A stretch of DNA of 38,745 nucleotides, from contig CAYPMK010000011.1 in assembly GCA_964411885.1 (NCBI GenBank), forward strand, positions 1 through 38,745. The letters are read 5' to 3'. Source of the stretch: JAKLHL01 sp964411885 (GTDB taxonomy: Bacteria > Bdellovibrionota > JAFGOL01). A model generated the notes under the pieces. The model searched no databases, was not told the DNA's origin, and worked only from the letters and a program-made list of their open reading frames with translations. Shown piece after piece: positions 25,547-33,835 of this stretch. Each line of letters starts with the position of its first letter. The first letter of the stretch is position 1. A program made the translations under genes and the position numbers.

Positions 25547-26475
25547 CTTCGCCCTGCACCATTAATAAGCTCTAAATAGGAATTCTCCAGATCCTTTTTG
25601 TTAAAATTAATTCCCATCAAAGAATAGCCTGCGTCCACTATCTTTTTGCTTACCAAAGAACGAATATCATTATCGTCTTTTGTAACAACGATTATATTGT
25701 TATCATCAACACGGGAACAGCTAAGAACTTCTTTAATTGCAGATATTATATCAATTATCTTTTCGTCAACGTTGGCAAGTTCTATATGATACTCTTTATT
25801 TTTATTGGTCATAAATTCAAGCTTGTTAACATTACCACTGAACAGGATTGTTCCTTTATCCATAATAGTCACATCATCACAAAGGTTCTGTATCTCACTC
25901 AATATATGACTGCTTATAAGTACCGTTGCACCACTATTTTTTCTTCTTGTTATTAAATTTCTAAACTCTATTATCTGTATTGGATCAAGGCCTGTAGTTG
26001 GTTCATCAAGGACAATAACATCTGGATTACCTATCAGCGCTTGCGCAATACCGAGTCTTTGTTTATAGCCTTTTGATAACTTGGATATAAGTTTATTTTT
26101 AACGTCACTTATAGAACATTCTTTAAGTATCTCGTCTATTACCGAAGACATTGCTTGTTTTTTTATACCTTTCAATCTTGCACAATAAACAAGTTGTTCT
26201 CTTGTTGTTAACTCTGAATAAAGGGCTGGTATTTCTGGAAGATAGCCTATTAAAGAACGAGTAAGTTGAGATAAATTTATAACATCAAAACCTTTGACCT
26301 TAATACTACCTGAATCTGGGACTATAGCACCACAGATCATTCTTATAACAGTGGTTTTACCTGCTCCATTTGGACCGAGTAACCCGCTTATTCTGCCTTT
26401 ACTAATAATAAAAGAAGCATCTTTTACTGCACACGAATTACCATAATTCTTTGTTAAATTACTTGCTTCTATCAT
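25543..26475 (-). CDS. ABC transporter ATP-binding protein (GldA/NosF type)
   Basis: Powers the fused permease encoded directly downstream. The frame reaches a GTG at 26484; ATG 26475 has GGTGA at normal spacing and the usual N terminus, giving 310 residues. Walker A G-P-N-G-A-G-K-T is at 34-41, the signature L-S-K-G-Y-K-Q at 133-139, Walker B V-I-V-L-D-E-P at 153-159, and the H-loop in L-I-S-S-H-I-L. After about residue 215 is the C-terminal extension typical of exporter-type ATPases of this class. It is first in the transcript ABC ATPase - GldFG - Yip1. Confidence 0.93.
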   Translation of the reverse strand: MIEASNLTKNYGNSCAVKDASFIISKGRISGLLGPNGAGKTTVIRMICGAIVPDSGSIKVKGFDVINLSQLTRSLIGYLPEIPALYSELTTREQLVYCARLKGIKKQAMSSVIDEILKECSISDVKNKLISKLSKGYKQRLGIAQALIGNPDVIVLDEPTTGLDPIQIIEFRNLITRRKNSGATVLISSHILSEIQNLCDDVTIMDKGTILFSGNVNKLEFMTNKNKEYHIELANVDEKIIDIISAIKEVLSCSRVDDNNIIVVTKDDNDIRSLVSKKIVDAGYSLMGINFNKKDLENSYLELINGAGRR

Positions 26476-26517
26476 TAATTTCACCGACTAAGTATTGACT
26501 ATTAACAAAAAAACAGA

Positions 26518-26545
26518 TTGTCAAGCGAACAGCAGCTGATATAGA
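26518..26545 (+). promoter_or_regulatory. Predicted promoter of LOG-like gene
   Basis: TTGTCA (26518-26523), 16-nt spacer, TATAGA (26540-26545), in the 96-nt divergent gap. On the other strand the same bases read TTGACA (26519-26524), a perfect -35, but no good -10 follows at the right distance. Confidence 0.4.
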
Positions 26546-26571
26546 CAAACTTCTAAGGACGGTAATAAAGT

Positions 26572-27105
26572 ATGAGAACAAAGACTGTTGGTATAATAGG
26601 CGATTCCATGGAAAAGCCTGAACTGAATAAAATAGCAGAAGAGCTTGGCAAAAGACTAGCAGAAGAAGGTATAAGTATAGTAACTGGTGGAAGAGATGGC
26701 GTAATGGGTGCCGCTTCAAAAGGAGCTCAAAGCGTTCATAACAGATTATCGTCTTCAAGGGTCATTGGTATCTTGCCGGGAACTTCACAAGAAGAAGGTA
26801 ATATATACATAGATTATGCAATACCAACAGGTATAGGATGGGCTAGAAACCAAATCGTAGTACTCTCTAGCGACATAGTAGTAGCTGTTGGCGGAGGAGC
26901 TGGGACATTATCAGAAATGGCATATGCCTGGGCGTATAACAAACCGATTATCGCTTTTAATGGCGTAGATGGGTGGAGTGATAAAATGGGTGGCAGAGCC
27001 ATAGACGATAAAAGAAAAGACAAGATATTAAGTGCAAGCAACGTAGAAGAAGCAATAAAGATCATAAAAGATATTTTTTCAAAATTTCATCAACAGCAGG
27101 CTTAA
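26572..27105 (+). CDS. LOG/lysine-decarboxylase-like Rossmann protein (TIGR00725 type)
   Basis: A 177-residue single-domain Rossmann protein: V-G-I-I-G at 6-10, I-V-T-G-G-R-D-G-V-M at 36-45, I-G-I-L-P-G at 65-70, V-G-G-G-A-G-T-L-S-E at 106-115. The last motif is the variant of P-G-G-x-G-T-x-x-E that separates the TIGR00725 subgroup from cytokinin-activating LOG nucleosidases. Despite the historical lysine-decarboxylase name, members probably act on nucleotides; the substrate is unknown. AAGGA precedes ATG 26572. The last 44 nt overlap the end of the convergent PP-loop gene. Confidence 0.85.
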   Translation: MRTKTVGIIGDSMEKPELNKIAEELGKRLAEEGISIVTGGRDGVMGAASKGAQSVHNRLSSSRVIGILPGTSQEEGNIYIDYAIPTGIGWARNQIVVLSSDIVVAVGGGAGTLSEMAYAWAYNKPIIAFNGVDGWSDKMGGRAIDDKRKDKILSASNVEEAIKIIKDIFSKFHQQQA

Positions 27106-28060
27106 AAAGACTGCTTTCTATTAACTTATCATTAAGTAAAAATTCTACTTTGTAATTATCACAAGTGTCTTCTGGTTTTTTCAAATATTTAGAGACTATA
27201 CTCCCGCACAAAGATAAGTTTTCATGGTCTAATGAAGGGATCGTTGCATCAACACTAAACAACAAAGCCACAACAAAATGTTCTTTGTTAGTACCCGTTA
27301 AAAGATATCCTTTAGACTTACAAGATCTTATCAGGTCATTCTCATCATCATTGCGAGAAACTATTAGGTAAGATCCATTGCCTAAACAAAAATGACGCCC
27401 TAATAAGATCAAAGAAAGATATGACCAGTCTAATTTGTCTTTTCTTTTTTCTATAAGATAAGAACGATTAATAATGTTTGGATCTGTAAATCTACAACCA
27501 CCGGCAGGCTGAGGATATGATAGTATGCCAAACTGCTTTGCTAATTCTCTTTGTTTCTGTCTCCCTCTACCAGATATATTCAATAGCTTGTTTCTATCTA
27601 AAAGACCACTAAGCTCAACATCCGTTGGTTTTAATAATTTTGCACTTAAAGGTCTTACAAGATAGCCCTCTAGGCCAGACATCTGTTCAACTATATGTAG
27701 TGCTTTCTTTGTTTGGGACATTGGCCTTTGGCCAAGAACTTCACCTGTAAAAATAAAATCAGCACCAATGTCTTTCATTATTATTTTTGCTTTCTTTAAC
27801 ATAAAAATATGACAATCAACGCAAGCATTAAGACTTGCTCCTTTGCCAAACAATGGCTCAGATATAACCTCTTTTATATAATCGTCATCAAGATGATATT
27901 CGTGCAGAAACATCCCTTCTGGAATTTTTTTTATCTTATTAAAAAAGGGTGAAACAAAATTTAGAAGATGAACCTCTAAGCCCTGCTCTTTTATTAACAT
28001 AGACGACAATATACTGTCTAGCCCACCAGAATAAAGTCCAAGGGCTTTGCGTTTATTCAT
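27062..28060 (-). CDS. PP-loop (ThiI/MnmA-like) protein with probable NFACT-R RNA-binding tail
   Basis: 332 residues. An N-terminal PP-loop ATPase domain has S-G-G-L-D-S at 11-16, a C-V-D-C pair at C80/C83, the segment G-E-V-L-G-Q-R-P-M-S-Q at 107-117 and P-A-G-G-C-R-F-T-D with C189; this pattern is that of ThiI/MnmA-type sulfur or adenylation enzymes. The C-terminal third resembles the NFACT-R type RNA-binding domain joined to ThiI-like domains in deltaproteobacteria and archaea, so tRNA thiolation is the likely role; the modified base is unknown. The frame extends to TTG 28069, but ATG 28060 has AAGGTG 10 nt upstream. Overlaps the dus stop by 8 nt and the LOG-like gene by 44 nt. Confidence 0.75.
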   Translation of the reverse strand: MNKRKALGLYSGGLDSILSSMLIKEQGLEVHLLNFVSPFFNKIKKIPEGMFLHEYHLDDDYIKEVISEPLFGKGASLNACVDCHIFMLKKAKIIMKDIGADFIFTGEVLGQRPMSQTKKALHIVEQMSGLEGYLVRPLSAKLLKPTDVELSGLLDRNKLLNISGRGRQKQRELAKQFGILSYPQPAGGCRFTDPNIINRSYLIEKRKDKLDWSYLSLILLGRHFCLGNGSYLIVSRNDDENDLIRSCKSKGYLLTGTNKEHFVVALLFSVDATIPSLDHENLSLCGSIVSKYLKKPEDTCDNYKVEFLLNDKLIESSLFKPAVDEILKKYLL

Positions 28061-29006
28061 TTTTTGCAAGCACCTTTTTTAGTGTATCGTTAATTATTGA
28101 TCTTTGTTCATCAGCACTATTTGATCTTGTTATAGCGTCATAGAAAGGCACTTTTAAGCTCGATGGCATTTTTGCCCCTTTAACATAATATATCAAATGT
28201 TTCTTCATTAGCTTATACGCATGGGAATCCCCATAAAAATTTGTGGCAAGCTCAATATGTTTTAAAATAGTTTCAACAAATTGATTATTAAAAACCTTGG
28301 TCTCGTCATGAAGGAACCAGGGATTACCAAACAAAGCCCTGCCAACCATAACACCATCACAAGCCGTCTTATCCATCATTTTCTTTGCATCTGATAGTGT
28401 TAGCACATCGCCATTACCTATTATATTAACTCCTGTTACCATTTGTTTTAATATGTTTATGTGTTCCCATTCTGCTTTACCAGAAAACATCATTTTTGCA
28501 GTACGGGGATGAAGTATTATTTTATTTGCACCAGCCTCTTTTGATATTCTTGCACAATCAAGATAATTTATTGAATGAAAATCAAAGCCAGATCTTATCT
28601 TAACAGAAACACCTTTGTTAGTAGCTTTCTTAACCTGCTCAACTATCCTTCCTAAAAGAACCACATCTTTCATTAACGAAGCACCACCACCAGATTTCAG
28701 CACTTTCTTAACAGGGCAACCAGCATTAATATTTATTTCTTTAACATGTTCTAAGTCGTTCAATATTTTGGATGCAAGATAAAAAGAATCTGGTTTTGAA
28801 CCAAACAATTGTACGACCATTGGCCCGTCTTCTTCTAATATCTGTATAAGACGAACACTACCTTTTTGTTTTCTTGATAGACCATCTGCGCTAACCATCT
28901 CTGAGTAAAGCTCTTTAGCGCCAAAAGCTCTACAAATAGCTCTAAAAGGAGAATCGCTTATCCCAGCAAGAGGCGCAACAGATATAAGATCTATTATATT
29001 ATTCAT
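28053..29006 (-). CDS. dus: tRNA-dihydrouridine synthase
   Basis: FMN-dependent reductase that makes dihydrouridine in the tRNA D-loop. The frame extends further upstream, but family alignment and ATG 29006 give 317 residues beginning MNNIIDLISVAPLAGIS. Visible: A-P-L-A-G-I-S-D near 11-18 (FMN site), the catalytic cysteine C97 in N-A-G-C-P-V-K-K-V, K-I-R-S-G-F, G-N-G-D-V near 208-212, and G-V-M-V-G-R-A-L-F-G-N-P-W for the FMN phosphate. The start codon overlaps the last codons of the transglycosylase gene by 8 nt and has no spaced Shine-Dalgarno, so it depends on coupling. DusB-type is likely; not certain. Confidence 0.93.
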   Translation of the reverse strand: MNNIIDLISVAPLAGISDSPFRAICRAFGAKELYSEMVSADGLSRKQKGSVRLIQILEEDGPMVVQLFGSKPDSFYLASKILNDLEHVKEININAGCPVKKVLKSGGGASLMKDVVLLGRIVEQVKKATNKGVSVKIRSGFDFHSINYLDCARISKEAGANKIILHPRTAKMMFSGKAEWEHINILKQMVTGVNIIGNGDVLTLSDAKKMMDKTACDGVMVGRALFGNPWFLHDETKVFNNQFVETILKHIELATNFYGDSHAYKLMKKHLIYYVKGAKMPSSLKVPFYDAITRSNSADEQRSIINDTLKKVLAKNE

Positions 29007-30297
29007 CCTTGTATTTATTATCCAGTTCTTCGTATAATTCTTTTGCGTCCATTTTTCTTTCAAAATATTCTTCTAATCTATAAGAAGCCCTCGGTGGTAA
29101 TTTTATGAAAGCATTTCTTTCAAGAGGTAATTTGCCATTAACAATGTTCTTGCCAAGCTCTGGGTTATATTTAAGAAGGTCTTCTTTACTAAGCATTGAT
29201 ATAGACAAGAGTTCTTTAACATACATCCTTTCTTCTAATTTAACATAAAAGAAGTTCATTAAAGGTTCTTTGTCTATTTTCCCAAAAATACGGTCGCTGT
29301 AAACAGTTACATATAATGCCGCTAAAAACTCAGAGTAAAAATTCTTTGATGCAAACCCAAAATTTTTGCCTTTATATTCTTTTACTATCTTTGATATGTC
29401 TTTGGTTTTTAGTCTTTTGCTTGCATTCTTTAAACCACCGGGGCCGTGGTTATAAGCAGTAATTGCAAGAGGCCATGTTCCAAGTATCCTATAATTTTCC
29501 TCTAACAACTTAGCTGCAACTATACTAGCCTTAAAAGGAGAATACCTTTCGTCGTAATTTGGATCTACCCCTATAAATTTTTTGCCAGTTATGCCCATTA
29601 TCTGCCAAATACCCCTAGCTCCAACCTTTGAATCAGCCTTTATATTAAAAGACGATTCTACAAAAGGTATCCTCGTTAATTCCCAAGGAAGTCCCTGTTC
29701 CTTGAACAGTTCCTCTATTATCGGTAAATATCTAGATGAAGACCTTATGCCACTCTGTATGAAATCCATCTGACCCGTTTGAGTACGTATGTTTGAAACA
29801 AGGTCCGAGATTTTTATTTTTCCTCTTTTATCTTTTAATTTTAAATAAAATTGTTTTTCTTGTTTATTTTTTGCTGAAAAATCTTTAAGGCTTTTTGATC
29901 TCATGGCTCTATCTATAAGGTCCTTTGCCATCCTTTTAGCTTCGCCAGGACTTATTTTAGAGGTTTTCTGATCAACAACATTATAAACAATAGAAAGATC
30001 GTCTTTGTCGTGAACAACAAATGATGTGGAAGGATATAAAGAATATATCCTTGCCCAGAACAAGACCCTTTCCATAAGATCCTTTGGCACAGAAAAATCC
30101 TCTGATATAAGCTTGTCTGGGTCCTTAATTATGGCCACCAAAACATCTTCTGTATTGCTTTTGTCTAAAGTAACAGCGGCTTCATCAAAATTAAAGATCA
30201 AAGAAGAATCCCATGGCTTATCTACATCAAGCATAGAGCTGTGCAAAAACCCCATAGACACAAAACAGAGTATTAATAGCCTAAAAAATATAATCAC
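28999..30297 (-). CDS. Membrane-bound lytic murein transglycosylase (MltD/SLT family)
   Basis: Cleaves peptidoglycan glycan strands in the periplasm to 1,6-anhydro-MurNAc products. 432 residues: a signal peptide at 1-19, an N-terminal helical region, then the goose-type lysozyme SLT domain with catalytic E214 in V-E-S-S-F, G-A-R-G-I-W-Q-I-M near 228-236, A-I-T-A-Y-N-H-G near 280-287 and F-A-S-K-N-F-Y-S-E-F. The C-terminal segment 360-410 (L-L-S-I-S-M-L-S-K-E-D-L-L-K-Y-N-P) is LysM-like, for glycan binding. The start is GTG 30297, with no clear Shine-Dalgarno. Its product feeds recycling of the kind done by the AmgK/MurU-like pair at 36181-38153. Confidence 0.9.
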   Translation of the reverse strand: MIIFFRLLILCFVSMGFLHSSMLDVDKPWDSSLIFNFDEAAVTLDKSNTEDVLVAIIKDPDKLISEDFSVPKDLMERVLFWARIYSLYPSTSFVVHDKDDLSIVYNVVDQKTSKISPGEAKRMAKDLIDRAMRSKSLKDFSAKNKQEKQFYLKLKDKRGKIKISDLVSNIRTQTGQMDFIQSGIRSSSRYLPIIEELFKEQGLPWELTRIPFVESSFNIKADSKVGARGIWQIMGITGKKFIGVDPNYDERYSPFKASIVAAKLLEENYRILGTWPLAITAYNHGPGGLKNASKRLKTKDISKIVKEYKGKNFGFASKNFYSEFLAALYVTVYSDRIFGKIDKEPLMNFFYVKLEERMYVKELLSISMLSKEDLLKYNPELGKNIVNGKLPLERNAFIKLPPRASYRLEEYFERKMDAKELYEELDNKYKDE

Positions 30298-30307
30298 TAT
30301 ACTTGAG

Positions 30308-30348
30308 TATTCAAAATTAGTATTAAAATCAATATTAAAATGTATAAT
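30308..30348 (+). promoter_or_regulatory. Promoter with short tandem repeats before HTH gene
   Basis: The consensus TATAAT is at 30343-30348, 27 nt before ATG 30375. Just upstream are three near-copies of TATTAAAAT at 30308-30317 (with one extra C), 30321-30329 and 30333-30341, spaced 12-13 nt. They may be operator half-sites for the HTH protein or for the divergent transglycosylase gene; in such AT-rich DNA this is tentative. Confidence 0.35.
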
Positions 30349-30374
30349 CTAATAGAAATAGGGGGTACGAATAA

Positions 30375-30725
30375 ATGACTTGGTTATCCATTATAGAATA
30401 TTCTATGAAACATTCTCTTAGCCCATCTACTATCAGAAGAAAAATACGTAACGGTTCAATAAACTTTAAGTTAGAAGCTGGTAAATATCTTATTTATGAT
30501 GATCCATCTTTAGACAAGCCAGACAACGAAGAAAAAAAGAACATACAAGATGTATTGGCCTTTACAGAAAAAACCCTAGATGAGATCAATAGAGTGAACA
30601 CAATGTTCATAGAAGAAAAAGAAAGAACCATAAAAGAACAGGCAGAAACAATAAAAAAATTATATGAAGAAATAAATGAACTAAAGATGCTTGTGAACGT
30701 TCTAGAGAAGGGTAGTAATAATTAA
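30375..30725 (+). CDS. Small HTH/coiled-coil protein
   Basis: 116 residues. Residues 1-45 look like an excisionase/MerR-type winged helix (I-I-E-Y-S-M-K-H-S-L-S-P-S-T-I-R-R-K-I-R-N-G near 6-27, then a wing ending G-K-Y-L-I-Y-D). From about 60 to 113 the protein is a heptad-rich coiled coil ending E-L-K-M-L-V-N-V-L-E. This two-part layout occurs in deltaproteobacterial proteins of unknown function; it suggests an oligomeric DNA-binding protein. The Shine-Dalgarno is GGGGG 9 nt before the ATG. It is divergent from the transglycosylase gene and overlaps the next convergent gene by 4 nt. Confidence 0.75.
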   Translation: MTWLSIIEYSMKHSLSPSTIRRKIRNGSINFKLEAGKYLIYDDPSLDKPDNEEKKNIQDVLAFTEKTLDEINRVNTMFIEEKERTIKEQAETIKKLYEEINELKMLVNVLEKGSNN

Positions 30726-31204
30726 GATTTTTTCGTTAAATGACTGACGCCCTTTAATATTAAAAGCATCTGGATGAAATTATCCACTATGTCATTATAA
30801 AGTATTGAAAGATTCTTTTGTCTTGAAATAGCAGACAAACCACTAAAAGCATCTTCCCCTATAGAAATATAGTATGAATGACTTACTAATCCTTTTTTAA
30901 GGCTTTCACTAAAATACCCACCAACATACAAGGAGTAGTCACCAACATATTTCAACATCTTTTTTCTTTTCTCTGTTTGCTCCAATAAAGATTGTCTAAA
31001 TATTATTGCTAACGGCATTCCAGCATAAGGATGCTCCTCACTTTTCTTCAAAAGTTTGTTTGGGTCCATGTTCTCAGATAACAAAGAAGCTAGATAAAAT
31101 TTTAATGAATCATCAAGGTTAAGTTTTTGCTCACTGATTGAACGCTCTATAAGATCATTAAAGAATAGGAACGGAGTAAAAATTATAGAGAGTTTGTTCT
31201 TCAT
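30722..31204 (-). CDS. Conserved protein of unknown function
   Basis: 160 residues, mostly helical, with a central motif V-G-D-Y-S-L-Y-V-G-G-Y-F-S-E-S-L at about 87-102 followed by S-Y-Y-I-S-I-G-E-D-A-F-S-G-L near 110-123. I recall a similar G-D-x-A-L-F-V-x-G-F-F pattern in proteins of myxobacteria and relatives, but no function is known to me. No signal peptide and no transmembrane helix. The ATG overlaps the stop of the M16 peptidase gene, so the two are cotranscribed. Confidence 0.65.
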   Translation of the reverse strand: MKNKLSIIFTPFLFFNDLIERSISEQKLNLDDSLKFYLASLLSENMDPNKLLKKSEEHPYAGMPLAIIFRQSLLEQTEKRKKMLKYVGDYSLYVGGYFSESLKKGLVSHSYYISIGEDAFSGLSAISRQKNLSILYNDIVDNFIQMLLILKGVSHLTKKS

Positions 31205-33804
31205 TTAGTAAGAACCACTAAGTTTTCCTTATTATCTAAGAAATATTTTTGAGCAACTCGCTGTAAATCATTAACGGTTACGCCCATCACTAGATCTGAA
31301 TATCTAAAAGCATCTTTGTGGTCTTTGCCATAAAACTCGTATATGCCCATATTCAAGGCCTGAGAACAGCTTGTTTGTAGCTCTATCTCTTTAAGACCAA
31401 CGAGATAATTTTTTGATCTTACTATTTCATCTTTGGTAACAAGATCGTTCTTTAATTTTTCTATCTGTGTTTTTATACCAGAAATACACTTATCAACTTT
31501 AGAATGTTCAGAAGCAATATACACTGAAAAATAGCCAGCGTTTGCAGCGAACATCTGAAGAGGAAACACAGAATAGGCCAAACTTTGTTTATCTCTTAGT
31601 TCCACAAAAAGCCTTCCGCTCTGCCCAGAAAGAACACCCGCAAGAACCTTTAATGGCATTAAGTCGTTGTCTAATATGTTACAGGTAGGATACCCAAGTA
31701 TTATATGAGATTGTTTTATATCTTTGCTGGCCCTTAGTTCTCTGGCCGAGACTTGTTCAGGCTCTTTTATAGACCGCTTTTGTAGTGTTTTTTTGTTCTT
31801 ATTATATTGTGATATTTTTTCACTCCATTCAGTTGCTGTCTTTTCGTCAAAATCTCCAGAAAAAGATATAACCATATTGCTTGGATCAAAAAGATCATTA
31901 TAAAAAGACCTTACCATTTCATCGTCTACATCAATAATTGAGTCCTTAGTGCCAATAGGGTCTAGCCGATAATTGCTAACTTTATACATTGTCTTCAGAA
32001 AAAGACTGTGCGCGTAAGAAGATAGATTATCCTGCATAGAATCTATCTCATCCTCTACTATCTTTTTCTCCATATCAAAATATCTCTTATTGAACTTAGG
32101 CGTTAATATTACCCTTTCAACAAGTTCTAACATCTGTGAAAAATATGGTTTTAAAACAGCAAGCGATACACCAAAACCATCTTTACCACTGAACACATCA
32201 AAAAAAGATGCTGTAGAATCTATTTTTTCTGTTATCTCGTCATAGGAAAGACCTTTTGCCCCATATATTAAAGACCTAGAAGCAAGATTAGATATACCGT
32301 TATTTTTATCTGTTTCGTAAGAAACACCACCGGGAAAACAAATATACATAGAAGCAAGTGGCGTGTTGCCAAAATGTTTCATAACAAGTTTTGTACCACT
32401 ATTAAATTTAAATAATTTTGGTTTTTCAGAAAGATCTTTATCGTCAAAAGATATATTAATAAGATCTTTGGTGCTCTGGTCTTTGTTTGTGTTATCCTTT
32501 ACCTCTTTTATAGACCTATGATCTGAGGATAATATCTCAACAAGCTCTTGCTCTTTTATATTTGCTCCTTTTGGAAGAACTGCTGCAACAGAAAAATCTC
32601 TCCCTATTATATATTTCCCAAGAACAGCTACAAGATCACTTATTGTTACTTTTTTTATTGCCTCTATATATTTATCATCAAAATCTAGACCATCAGTCAT
32701 AGACATCATTCTTCCAAGTCTTGATGCTACACCGTCAACAGTTCTTTGCTCATATACTTTTTCACTAAGTATTATGTTCTTTGCTCTTATAAGTTCTTCT
32801 TTCTTAAGCGACAAACCAAGCTCTGATATAACAGAAAAAAGTTCTTTGCTTATCTCTTGAATGGTGCTTTTAACCTTTTGAGAATCACATTCAAAAGAAA
32901 GCCCAAAAGAAAAAGAACCACCTAGAACAGGAGTGTAAGAACTAACACTTACTGATGTAACGATACCTTTTTCCACTCTTAATCTTTTAAACAACCTAGA
33001 GCTTTCTGATTGACCTAATATATTAGACAAAAGGTCTATGGCCGGAATGTCTTTATGAAACAATCCCGGTATTGAAAAACCAAAATAAAGTATAGATTCT
33101 CTAATATCAAGTTCTTCTATTTTTGATAAAGAAGACGATATTAATGGTATTTGATCTGGTTTTTGTATATTTTGTTTATTTTCTTTAAGGTCGCCAAAAA
33201 TCTCTTCTGCAAACTTTAAGACCTCTTGTTCGTCTATATCGCCACTTATCACTAATGTACTATTAGACGGCGAATAGAACCTTGCATAATATTTTACAAC
33301 GTCTTCTACGGTTATATCCTTAACAGTCTCAACATAACCCTGTATAGGCATGCTGTATGGATGTCCTTTGAATTGAAGAGATTGATATATATCGCTCGCA
33401 ACACTAGATGGTATATCTTGATATCTTCTTATTTCCTCTAAAATTACCTCTCTTTCATCTTCTATATCTTTTGCTTCCATTTTTGGTTCAAAAACAAGTG
33501 ATTTTAAAGATTGAATAGCTTCTTTGTAATATATAGATGGTGTTGTAACAAAGTAACAAGTATGTTCCTTTGAAGTAAAGGCATTAAGCTCTCCCCCCAT
33601 CTCCTCTATTCTTTTAGCAACACCCTCGTCAATACCTTTAGTACCCTTGAACAAGATGTGCTCTATAAAATGTGAAATACCATTATTGTTAATATTTTCA
33701 TTAACAGACCCACACTTTACCCATATCTGGGCACTCATAACTTTAGATATAGATCTTTTTTCGAAGATAAAATTAAGCCCATTCTGTAATTTTAATGTTT
33801 TCAT
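31201..33804 (-). CDS. M16-family zinc peptidase, two-domain fusion (second half lacks zinc site)
   Basis: 867 residues, made of two M16 repeats. The first half (1-430) has the inverted zinc motif H-F-I-E-H at 45-49 and the downstream acidic E-D-E-R-E-V-I-L-E-E-I region near 113-124; this half should be catalytic. The second half (about 450-867) keeps the fold (P-L-A-S-M-Y-I-C-F-P-G-G-V-S-Y-E-T near 478-494) but has no HxxEH, so it is the inactive partner that completes the clamshell. In many relatives the two halves are separate genes. There is no signal peptide, so the peptidase should be cytoplasmic. ATG 33804 lacks a Shine-Dalgarno. Only 31 nt separate it from divergent hemW. Confidence 0.92.
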   Translation of the reverse strand: MKTLKLQNGLNFIFEKRSISKVMSAQIWVKCGSVNENINNNGISHFIEHILFKGTKGIDEGVAKRIEEMGGELNAFTSKEHTCYFVTTPSIYYKEAIQSLKSLVFEPKMEAKDIEDEREVILEEIRRYQDIPSSVASDIYQSLQFKGHPYSMPIQGYVETVKDITVEDVVKYYARFYSPSNSTLVISGDIDEQEVLKFAEEIFGDLKENKQNIQKPDQIPLISSSLSKIEELDIRESILYFGFSIPGLFHKDIPAIDLLSNILGQSESSRLFKRLRVEKGIVTSVSVSSYTPVLGGSFSFGLSFECDSQKVKSTIQEISKELFSVISELGLSLKKEELIRAKNIILSEKVYEQRTVDGVASRLGRMMSMTDGLDFDDKYIEAIKKVTISDLVAVLGKYIIGRDFSVAAVLPKGANIKEQELVEILSSDHRSIKEVKDNTNKDQSTKDLINISFDDKDLSEKPKLFKFNSGTKLVMKHFGNTPLASMYICFPGGVSYETDKNNGISNLASRSLIYGAKGLSYDEITEKIDSTASFFDVFSGKDGFGVSLAVLKPYFSQMLELVERVILTPKFNKRYFDMEKKIVEDEIDSMQDNLSSYAHSLFLKTMYKVSNYRLDPIGTKDSIIDVDDEMVRSFYNDLFDPSNMVISFSGDFDEKTATEWSEKISQYNKNKKTLQKRSIKEPEQVSARELRASKDIKQSHIILGYPTCNILDNDLMPLKVLAGVLSGQSGRLFVELRDKQSLAYSVFPLQMFAANAGYFSVYIASEHSKVDKCISGIKTQIEKLKNDLVTKDEIVRSKNYLVGLKEIELQTSCSQALNMGIYEFYGKDHKDAFRYSDLVMGVTVNDLQRVAQKYFLDNKENLVVLTK

Positions 33805-33835
33805 AAGTACATATTTTTAATATCATTAGAGGACT

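Noticed and set aside
26459..26758. Minus-strand ORF (99 codons) facing the LOG-like gene
   Set aside because: It is antisense to a well-supported Rossmann gene and to the divergent promoter region, with hydrophobic shadow composition.
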